From: Hirundichthys speculiger
Taxonomy: Eukaryota; Chordata; Actinopteri; Beloniformes; Exocoetidae
Assembly (NCBI GenBank): GCA_018398805.1
Contig: JAGFBZ010000865.1
Location: 682,001 to 746,000 of the forward strand
Reading direction: 5' to 3'
Length of the DNA: 64,000 nucleotides
Below the pieces are notes generated by a model that did no database searches, had not been told where the DNA came from, and was given only the letters and a program-made list of their open reading frames with translations. The position numbers were made by a program, and so were the translations under genes. How positions within the stretch are numbered: the first letter of the stretch is position 1; each line of letters begins with the position of its first letter. Shown in pieces: positions 48,401 to 60,400 of the stretch.

Positions 48401-51400
48401 ATTACATGACCACATTTTAAAAAGGTCACATTTTGAATTATTTGCACGTTATACTTATGCTTAACAAAAATATCAGCGGCTGTGGATTTAAAAAATGCAA
48501 AAAGAAAGCATTAATGTATTTTATATTATAATATAATACAGTAGAATTTGTAGAATTATGCATCATTAATAAAGATGTACACCATCTTTAAGTTCACTGT
48601 TTACACAACTCAGACAGTTCATATTTTAATAGTATTTATGAATGAAATTGGGCCTTTAATGGTTGCAGACCTGCAGGGCATGCATTTAAAATGACCATCA
48701 AGGATATGTTGAAAAACTGGAAACACTAATTGCATTGTACTGAGCTTCTTTATTATTGTTTGTAGTTCTCCTCTTTGACCACTAGATGTCTGTATAAGGG
48801 TGTAAAACTTGTATCTAGTGGCTAATGGGGCTGCGGGCCTGCTTAAGTAGTTGAATGAGTTTATTATATTTTGTCCAGTCTTGAATAATGGATAAAGACT
48901 GATACGAGGGACTGCTCTATGTATAAAATACATAATGCTCTATCACTGGCAGCTCAAGCTTTAGATGTGAAAAATGGTAAAGAAAAGGGATGAAAGTGAC
49001 TTGTAACTTGGGATTCAAACAAGCTGGTCTGAGGGTTTCAGAAACTGCTGATCTCCTGAGATTTCCACACACAACCATCTCTAGTGACACTGGTTCACAC
49101 TCCTGTCAGCTAAAGAACAGGAAACTGAGGCTACAGTCTGGACAGGCTCACCAAAACTGGATGATGAAAGTTTGGAAAAACGTTGCCTGGTCTGATGAGT
49201 CTCGATTTCAGATGTTAGGGTCAGAATAAACAACATGAAAGTATTGTGGTGCACAACAAGGTGCTGGTGGTGGTGGTTTAATGGTTCGGAGGGTATTTTC
49301 TTAGGGCGCTTTGGCTCCTTAGTACCAGTTGAGCAGGGTTTAAACACCACAGCCCACCTGAGTATTGTTGCTGACCACATCCGTCCCTTTATGACCACAG
49401 TGGACCCATCTTCTGATGACGACTTCCAGCAGGATGATACACCAAAGCTCAAATCACAATGCTCAAATCATCTCAAACTGGTTTCTTGAACAACTTTTGG
49501 TTAAAGAAAACTTTTTGATATTGACTTTTTGATATTTAAATAATCCAAAAGTAGGTTCAGAATGGAGTACCTTTTTGTACTCCAATTATTCTGTTGCTTA
49601 TTACAAAACCTGACACATAGTTTATATTCTTCTAAATTCAAATTAACCCAATCCAGCCCTGATCATGCTTAAGTGGATTCGTGTTTGTGAGTAGTTTTCA
49701 GAGTTGTTGTTATACTTTGTGTTGTTCTAAGTTGAACATAGGACTGTAGTACTGCAAGCAAGGTGTAAGCAAAGAGTTAAAATTAAATCATTTTGCAGCC
49801 ACAATCAGAAATAATTATAAAACAGCTCTTAAAGGGTCTCATTGACCTCAAGTAAACTGTCTTGCCACATAATTGCTTGTGCAGCTCCTGGTTCTTGTGT
49901 TTTAACTGTAAGTAAATAGCATTTGTCCTGCTTTCCCTCCAGCGCTGCATCAGGAAGGTCTGTTCAGGGTGAATGGGAATGTCCGTGCTGTGGAGACCCT
50001 GAAACAGCGGCTGGAGAGCGGCGACGATGTGGACCTGGTCTCTGAATCGGATTCCTGTACCGTGGCCAGCTTGCTCAAACAGTACCTTAGAGATCTGCCA
50101 GAGGGTCTGGTGAACTCAGCAGTGCAACAGGCACTGATACAGCACTATCAAGGTAAAATGCAAACTACTGGTCGCACTCCTTTCCCACGTGCTTTTCTCT
50201 AGAATCATCCTACTAGCAGAACTGGAATGGGTTTTTACGACCATCATGTAATGCATGTATACATAATATTAGCAGTTATAAATACCATCTGAACTGTAGT
50301 AAATAAATATCCGGGCTATGACTGACTGGATGATCATGTAAGCTATCTTTAGGTGCTGAAATGTACTACCAGGGGTGGAGTCATCTCCATCTGAAAAGGC
50401 TGACCATGAGTGTTTGTGTGTGTAAGAGAGAGGAACGTGATGTGAAGTGTGATGGACCTCATGTTTCAGGTGATCTTGGAAGTTGTAAAGATAGAACTGT
50501 GTCATGTGGGGTGGCGGGGGGGTTAAGTGTCTGCGCTCGCTTTCAGCTCCCCTCTATCACCTGGTTTTATATGTTTGATGACTAAGGAGTGTACGGTTGT
50601 GGTGGCTCCAGTGCTCATTTTGCTTTCGTTGTCTGAATTAATATTTGCCTGATGATCAGAATGACAGAGGCCGGGATCACCAAACAAATGAAAAGCGAAT
50701 AAGAGGCTCTCACATCAGTTTTGATTTCAAAAATGTGGGCCTTTGTTTGAAGCTGCAGAGTCACTCTGTCATAGCTCATGACAGAATCAAAAATAACTTG
50801 AGTCCCATGATGTGACTAATTTCAAAAGTGATGTATACTTAGAGAAATTATAGCAAGCCATTTATGCCAGGTAACAGGAGACTCTTCAACCAAATCATGT
50901 CACCCTTTCTTTATTCCAGTAACACAACAGTTAGTATTTCACAGACAAACACATGGAGGTAAACATTTAGTATGATGTGTGAATGACATTTATGTTCTGT
51001 TGTTTTGTTGTGTAGCTATACACAACACAATTTACAGAAGTTTGAAAGTTTTCAAAGATTCATCAAAAATATAAATCAACAGTTATTATTGTTGTTATTG
51101 ATTTATTATTATTATATATTATAATATAATATATAATTATATGTAAAAAAAATATATATATAACATATATATATATTATTATAGATGTCTCAGTTTATGT
51201 ATGACTGCATATGTATGTGTGTAAATATGTGTTTACGCATGTGTGTGTATGCAAATATAAATGTATGCATAGTGTGTGTGTGTGTGTGTGCATATGTGTA
51301 TATGTTTATAGATGAGTGTATGTATAAATGTTTATGTGAGTATGTATTTTAGTGTGTAGATGTCTATGTACATCTCTAATGTGTATGTATAGATATTGCT

Positions 51401-54400
51401 TTCAATATCAGTATAAATAATAACAAATTTAATAATACATCAAGGTCACTATGGAGATAAACAAAGAATGCACAATAAAAGAAAATAACATACCAAGAAT
51501 AGAGACAAAATAAAGATCATTGGAGGAGAGATGAGTGTGGAGCTGAGAAGCAACAGTTTTTTTCAAGGACTTTGGAGAGGAATGAAAGATTAGAAATGGG
51601 TCGAAGATTATTGAGGTCATTGGCATCTGTACCAGGTTTTTTGAGAGCAGGAATAACAACAGCTGCTTTGAGAGGTGGAGGAATGAATCAAGTGACAAGA
51701 GAAGCATGTTAACCATGAATTGTTATATAGTAGTCTTTTTACAGTATATTATATTATTGGTATAGATTTAAAACAGATATATAAGTATATGTATTCAGAG
51801 ACAGGTGTTTATATACTTGCTTGTCTTTTTAGGGAACTGTACAATATTTATCATTAATTAATAATCACCACAATACTGAGATGACAGTGTACCTGGAACT
51901 AATCAATGTCATAAATAAATAAATAAAATATGTTAGATGAGACATCAGAAAGGGCAGCTGAAGGGCACATTCACTCACACACATTCACAAGACAACTGAC
52001 TTCAAAATGCATATAAATATGACTTTAAAAGGTTTTGCCAAGTTATGGCACTAACCATTAATATAGGGGAGAATGGGGTATTGTGAGAGACTGGGTAATG
52101 TGAGACACCCCCTGTATCTAAGCAACAGGACGTAGCTGTGGTCATTTGAGCAGCTGATTGTCAAGGCTCATCCTTTTCACCGTGGCTACGAAGAGCCTGA
52201 CTCCGCTGTGCTGTGGTAAGCATGTGTTTTGTTCAAAAATACATTTTTGGGATGTAAAAGTAAATTTTTTTGGTTTTCACCATAATCAACTCTGGTGCTA
52301 CAAGTAATTGATTCAAGCAGACAAACTCATATCCCGTATATTGTCGAACTATCGCCTTTTAAAATGATGCGGTGCTGTTATTCTGCAGAGAAGTTGTTTT
52401 AATAAAAAAGTGGTGGAGGGTTAAATTGAGACAAATGCCATGGGTAAAATTAAGACACTGCTTCACTTTTCCCCTGGAGGCAAAGTAAGACAAAAAATAA
52501 GCTTTTTTTTGTGTCTTAAACAGTATGAAAAATCCATCATTCCAAGGAAATACAACAGGAAGACAACTTAGGGCCAAACCTCCCTTGAACAGATGGAAAG
52601 TGCAAACATTCTGATTATTAAATCAAAGAAAAAATTGTTAATTTTATAGACACATCAATTTAGCTTGCTTAGAGGGCGAGGCGGAAGTAAAAACCATCTC
52701 ACATTACCTCACTCTCCCCTATATGCAAAAATAAAGTAAATCTGCAATTTGTCTGAGCCTATTTAACAAACACGGAAATTATTTAACAAGACAACAGGAA
52801 ATGATTGTAAGAGTCTCCATTGTATTTAGAAATTCAAGCACGTCTAGAATTGAATGCCAAAAATGCACTCAAAATGTACTTTTAATCATTTAGTCACTGA
52901 GGATATTAAGGGTTCAAGGGTTGTTGGTTGGGGTGGAGGAAGGACTAAGGGATACCAATGGGACTGGGACCAAATCCATATTTGAAACAAGCACACTGTG
53001 TACTGCACGTATGACACAGTATATCGTACCTGCTGCATGCTGCTCCAGCAGTCATCATTAAAATGTGGTACTTGACCATAAAAGCAATTACACTACAGCA
53101 CAGCTGAAATCCAGTCACATGACCATACTTACCAGCCTGCAAGGTGGACTGGTCAGCAGCACACTGGGAATTTTCCATCTGGGTATTTCCCTCATCCTGC
53201 AGATTGTGCTGTTGTCTCCAAACTACTCTAGAAATGTGCTCTAGCAGTGGGGCATGCAGTTTTAGAAAAGGCCTAAACCTGCCGATAAATGTGCTGATTG
53301 TAGAATCTTCCAGAACAATGTAACCTGTGTATTCAAACTTCTCTTTCTTTATTTGCATTGCTGGCTTCAAGTTTTGGATTGGTTAACATTTTCTAAAGAC
53401 GGTGCAGCTGGTCTTTGAAGACCTTTGTACTGGCCTCTGTACGTGTGTCTGCATATTTGGTTTACATTTGCCATGAGTTTACACACGCGCATTCAGTAGT
53501 AAAAAGTAGTGATTTCCAGTTTCATGTCTGACTCCGTTGCTTTAACCTTATTATGTTAAATTCTGACCGTTAAAAACACAGCACAAATGCAAGTATTATA
53601 ACAAAGTCACACAGGACGTGAGCTTGTTCCGCCTCTGCAAGCTGAGACAGAGGTATGCCTGTATCCGCATTCATATGCGGTCATGCGTATAGATTAATAT
53701 AGACGTACCTATTCACGACATCTTGCGTCACTCGGTTATTCAGGATCAGGAGTCATGTCCGTTTATCCAACTCAAACCCAATTAAGTACCTTAGTAATAG
53801 CATCAACATATTTTCCTGCTCTTTGCTGTAATGCTCACGTATTCCAGGTCACCATAAACTAAGACAAAACAACAAAAGAATTGTGCATGTCACTCATTTC
53901 CCGTTACTTGATTATTAGTATAAGTGAGTATAATTTCAGTGCTGTGACATGACCTCACGTGCAGATGCATTTATGAACTTCTCCCCTGAAATCTGTTAAG
54001 CGAGAGCTGCCATTTTCTTCTGAGTACAGATATGGCAAAGGTTGGGAAAAAGATGAAATGATACTATCCCCACCTGATGTCTCGTGTTTCTACAGAATGT
54101 GGTGAAGATGGCTCCCGCTCAGATATGAGAATCCTTCTCCGACAGCTTCCAGACGTCCACTACAGCCTCCTGCGCTACCTCTGCCACTTCCTGACTCTGG
54201 TGGAGAGCAACCACAAAGACAACCGCATGACTGCCCTCAACCTCGCCACTGTGTTTGGACCAAGTGTCTTTCAGTGAGTAGAAAACCTTTTTTTTTTTTT
54301 TCAGGGAAGATTCAATGAATTGTTGCTTTTTATCTTTCACATGTATAATTACAGAGATAATGGCTACCTTGAACCTGCATTAGCTCTTCTTTGGCTAATT

Positions 54401-57400
54401 GCTGATGGTCCAAAAAAGCTGGCCCAGCTCATTTTGATGATACCCTGTTTTATTTTTGTGGTTTTTCCATCTGTGGTACTACCACCTCTCTGAAACTTTC
54501 TATTGAGCCAGATGGCTTGATACCAACCACTGAGACTTGTTTGTGAAGCAGCAGCATCTCTGCAGAGAAAGGTTGCGTTCACATTCGTGCTCACGATTTA
54601 CCAGTCGGTGGTACAGATTGCAAACTTTAAGACAAGGATATTCCATCCGAGCACGCCGATCGTATGCTCATGGTCATGACATATGAGGACATTTATTAAC
54701 CGATGGCACAGATTAATGCAGGGTTTGTTTTCTCTCCGCTGACAAAAGGTGAGCTTTGGTACATGAGGTCGTTGAGTTCACTGTGAAAAGATGTCAGATA
54801 CTTCTGAATTCACCGATCAATAAAAGTAACCAGAATAACCAATTTAAAAAAAAAAAAAAAAAGAAAAAGCACAAAAGCGGCTAAAAAGGCTCTGCAGAAC
54901 TCACGGAGAAATGCACTCATAACATTAGTCAACTGTTTGCATTTCAACATACTGACCAAGTACTTTAAATATGACTGCTTTCCACCTGATCCTACATCAG
55001 AAAGAAATAAAGAGTCAACAGGCTCACATTTTTCAAGGACACAAATAAGATTCCTAAGCATTTTGGAAGTTTGATGTCTTTATTATGAGTTTAGTTGAAT
55101 TCAATTCGATTCAGCTTATTTCTATAGCGCCAGTTCACAACTAAAGCCATTTTAAGACACTTTGCAAAAGTTACACTCCAATTCAGTCTAATTATATTAT
55201 AGTTATATTCAATTCGGTTTAATTCACTTTTCTTGTACAGTGCCCATTTACAACCAAGTCATACCATGGAAAGAAAATTAAATGATTCAACTTAAATTCA
55301 GTTTGTTATAATCCAATTCTAACTCAATTCATTTGTATTCCATATATTTATATAATGCCAGTTAAAAAAGAATTAAATCATGCACGACAAGCACCATGAG
55401 TGATGATAAAGCGAAAACCTCCAGCACCTCCAGCACCAGATGTCTGGACAGGACAGGATAAATGGACAAATCGAAGAACACTTGGCCGGGGATACCCATT
55501 AGAGGAAAAAAGAAGAAACACAAAGGTAACTGCTGGAATAATGAGCAAAGTGAGGAGAGGTGCATCGTACACCATGGACATCCATGGACGGGCTCACCCA
55601 GAGAGGGTGCTTGCCTCCCCAACCCCGCCCCTCTGGGAACTGTCACAATGTGGTGCTGATGAGGACCACACTTCAGGGACGGGGAGGCAGGAGAAGCTAA
55701 CCAGGGTTTTATTGATGAATGAAAACACAGTCACAATTGAAAAGAATCTCATGAGCCCAGGACAGGAACTCGGACATGGAGCAACAAGGAGCAAACAGGC
55801 AAATGGGTGAGCAACACAGACAAACTGGCAGGGGGAGAGAGAGTGAATATGCTATATATATATATATATATACACACTGACTGACATGCACGGGCTAACA
55901 AGAAACAGGTGGGAGCAATTAGAGAGTCACGGGGGCAGCAGGCTAAGCAGATAGGGCCAGACCTCCCTCCTCCAGCTCTTCTGAGAGGATACTGAAGCGT
56001 TCACAGGTCAGACAGGACATATAATCTCTCCAGCCATGTCCTGGATCTGCCACAGGGCCTCCTCCCAGTTGGACATGCCTGAAGCACCTCCCCAGGGACG
56101 TATCCAGGACGCATCCTAACCAGATGCCCAGACCACCTCAAATGGCTCTTACAAGCCCAATCCGTTAAACCAAACTTCCCACCTTGAGCAAAGCTGGAGT
56201 ACAAAAGCAAAAGAGCACAAGTAAACTTAAGACTGAAACAGGAGAACTGAACAAACAAACCAACAATGGAAAAAAAAAACAAGACCATGACAAGAGTGAA
56301 CTTAAAAATATAAAAACAGAAAAAAAATATCAAAACTGGTTTTCCATCTCATAGCAGTGAGATGCATTTACAGCATGTGTACGTAGCTGATCCTGTCTGA
56401 ACCAGTTTTGATTGCTGTTAAAATGTTCCACCAGCAGGTGGCGCAGTAGCTCCTGTAGTGTGAATAAAAGCATCCACAAATCTGCTCTAAAATGTCTACT
56501 GAATCCATATGTTTGCACTTTGACACTTGCATTTAAAAGTCACTGTTATTGTTTAAATGAAATCCACGGATTTTATCACAATCTTAATTTAAAAACTTAA
56601 TTTGTATAATATGAACTTGAATGAAGCAAAACTGACTTAAAGTGGAAACAAGTGGATACTTCATTGAGGTTTGTATGATCTGTGTTCTCTGTCTGGCACA
56701 TGTGCACAGATGTTCTGATGTGGTCTTGCCTTTCTTGCTAAAAATAGTCCTTTACATCTGGTTGGTTGTACATTTGGGGTCTTGCTGCAGAATAAATTAG
56801 CTGTTAGTATCTGATGGTATACATGGAGAACCCGAATCCCAGCATCTAAAGTACCCGAAATGTTTGCCACAACCCAACCTACTTCTGTTTTTAGATGTTC
56901 CAGTCATTCAGAAATAAACTGTAAAGTCAAAGCCTCCATTAACCATGGTGAAGCTAATGCATCTTTGTTTTTTTTTCTCTTTCTCTTACTTAACTCAGTT
57001 TCAAATCATGCTCATATGTTTCTCATCCTGAAGATGTACTGTTCTCCGAGCATCATCAGTTATAAACCAGCGTGCTTAGACTGATAATCCCAAAATGAAA
57101 CACAATCAAGTCTGACTGGACAGAGGAGATAGATGCTCGTACATTCTGTACAACTTGTTCTTCACATCACAGGCTCTGTGTGGGTGCAGGTTATATAAAT
57201 AGGCTTACTGTAAAGGCCCAGGGCTGAGTGGTTATCACAGACAGCTGTCTGGTAACATTAGACACTCTGCTTAGTAGACCAACTGAACCCGCTTCATTTT
57301 CACTGCCAACATTGTGTTTAAAGAGTATGTTTATGTTGTTTCTTTTGCAGTGTGACTCCTGGTTTTGACGCAATGAGGGACCAGAACATCTGTAACAAAA

Positions 57401-60400
57401 TCATGGTCACACTCATCCAGAGCTACAGCAGCATCTTCGAGACCAGCGCAGACAAAGAGGACTGCGCAGAAGAAGAGTCGGCTCTTATCACTGTCAAGGT
57501 GTTGTTTAGGCTCTGCAACACCAGATGCCACTGACAAGTACAGTGTGAGGCAGCTGGTTTGACAAATGTGACCCACATGTTGTGTTCGTGGAATGTAAAA
57601 CATGGTTGTCTTTCTGCTCTGTGATGACCGCCTCTGCCCATCGTTTTGAAGGAGCATTTATATAAACCTTATGTAATGTCAAGCTTCAGTTGATTTCGTT
57701 ATTGATTTTGTGTCACATCACCGCAGGAACATCTTCTCCGCAGGTAGTTGTTGTAAGTGCTGGCTGTGGAGTTCTGCTTGCTGTTTTTGATGGCTGACAT
57801 CTTCATTGATTTCCTGGGTTTTCTGGTCTGTTGGTTTTCCAGGCCACATCTTGTTTTTGTCCACGCAGCTGCCTCAAGACCAGTTTGAAAAACACGAGCC
57901 ATCACAGCGCTTCATAGATCAAGCCAGTCGTAGGATGTCATTTAAAAAATATATATAAAATTAGGTAGGGGTGTCAAAGTTAACGCAAATTCTGTTTAAC
58001 GCCACTATTTTTTTAACGCGAGATTAACGCACATACGTTCCTGTAAATATGACCCTCGGCCAATAAGTGTATTTACAGTCAACGTGTGGGACAGAAAAGG
58101 GTCTTATGAACGGCAAGTTTAGCCTTAAGGTGCTGCCAGATGGGTCTGTTGAGAAGAAAAAGGTTATTTGTATTTACTGTCACTGAATTGAGTTACCACC
58201 GCAGGATGCGGAAAAGTTAGTTTCACATCCGACATTCGATTGTTTTTTTTTCTCTTTAAACTTTAATAGCGTTATGAAAACAGTACCGATTTCATCCAGG
58301 TTGGTATCATTTTGTAGATATAAGTATGCTAGACATTTCACAAGTGTCATCAACCCTCCAAGCTCAGTGAGTGTGGCAAAAACTAAGGAACAGCGCTGAA
58401 TGTCCTCCTGAGTACCTCGCTGCTGCCGTGGACCTTAGGGACCGTCAGCAAATTACTACGGTCAAGCAGCAGCCCGACAAAATATACAAACAAGCATGAT
58501 GAATTAAGCCCCCAAAGAGTATGGCAGCATTGATGGACTTCCGGTTTTCAAACTAAAGGCTTAAAAAAAAAATAAAGTAGATCCCCTTGACCCTGTATAG
58601 GACAAAATGGGTATAGATGATGGATGGATGGATGGATAAACAGAACATTTAAAAAATGTGATTAATATGCGATGAATTGGGAGTTAACTATGAAAATCTT
58701 TCGATTAATCGCGATTAAAGAATTTTATTGACTGACAGCCCTAAAATTAGGTAAATAAGTAAAACATGTAATCAAAGCCAGTAAATGGAAATAATCAGGT
58801 TTTCAAGAAAAGATTGCTTCTGAAAAACTCAGCAACACTGACAACACTTGATAATATCACTCCACTTAAATGTTTCAACCTAAAGAATGTTTTAAGGCAC
58901 TTTATAACACAATAATCAAATCTTTTTTTCTGTAGCTCCATTTCTCCAACTGGAAACGTTAGTTGTCATTTTGCTGTAAATACATTAAGCATCAGCATTA
59001 AGTTCTCACTCAAAACCGCTGTGAGTCACGTCATTTTGGTCCTTAATGAAATTGTTTTTCTCTTTCTAATAATAGACCTAAGGTTGTTATAAGTCCAGTA
59101 TGTTCTTTTAATTCATTTTTGGACACCAAATGTTTAAAGCAACCTGTCGAATGCTGGCAGTTTTGTGGGACTTTGTTTAACTTTATAAGAACTAAGGAGG
59201 GAAAAAAAATCCTTTAGCACTTTTCAGATACTTCAGGGAAAGATAGCTAATCACAACCCACTGACAGATATATAATTCTCAATTCTATCTGCAAAAGTGG
59301 CCCATGGCTTTTATTTTAACTGTGACTCTTTACATAAAATGTTTTTCAAGGGGATCCATTTTTAAGGGTTTCTTTCTTCAAAAAGCAGCCCAGGTTGAAT
59401 GAAATGAAACAAGAATCATTTCTTTCATGTATCTGATGTAGCCTCGGCCTTATTAAAAACATCACAACCAGGACTCTTAATACTCGGTGGGACCTGTGGA
59501 TGTGAACTCAACACAGTACAAAAGAGTGTTTTCATACTGACTGCTTTAACTAGAAGAGGATATTTAATATGGTTTATTTTTATTCACAGATACAATAAGC
59601 GAGGCTTCAAATTACATTGAATGAAATGAATAAGCAATTACCTTATTTATTAAAGATATTAAACGGAGAAGTATTTAAAACTGGAACTGCAGCAGCAGGA
59701 TTTCAAAACTTCCTCTGGATTTCTATTTCTGGAAAGGCATTCTTGACCTCAGTAACATCAACAATATGTTGGTCGTGTGAGACGTGACTTTGGTCATGTG
59801 ACCATCAGGCACTGACCATGGGCGTGAACTCCCTTCTGAACCTTTCATCTCTTCTGCCAGTGTACCTCTCCAACTGTTTTTAACAGCACCATGTGCAGCT
59901 GATGTGGCAGTTATGCTTGCAGGGCAACAAAAACTCTTTACGAAGTCGATGATTTTTCACTTTAAGGGATCACGTGCACCTTATTGAGGTCTAAAGGTCC
60001 ACATTTCTGGAGCAGTAAAAAGCAAACTGCGGGCACAGCCGTGGCATTAACAGTCACAAATGTATGGGCCATGTTGTGAATGCCTGTAAGGGCGCTGTCA
60101 CGTGAAACTCCACTGACCCAAGGGAAGCCCCTCGGTCAAACAGATTATTTTACATCCACATACTAACACCTGAGTGCACAGACTTTGAACGTAGACATGC
60201 TCACTGGATTGCCTCTACATTCGGTCATAAAATGCTGAGGGGGAGGTACACATGACAGTTAATGTTTATGTTTAAGGGTGCGGATTGTTGAATAGTTTAC
60301 ATCCATTTCTGACCCTGGTGCTAGAGGGCTCTTGGAAGACAGCAGAAAGAAAACACTCACTGGCTCCTGTTCCAACAGTGTTACCTGAAAAACAAAGCTT

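Noticed and set aside
53156..53370. Minus-strand 141-codon frame at 52945-53370 as a gene
   Set aside because: No domain, no splice context and ordinary intronic composition within fam13a intron 3.
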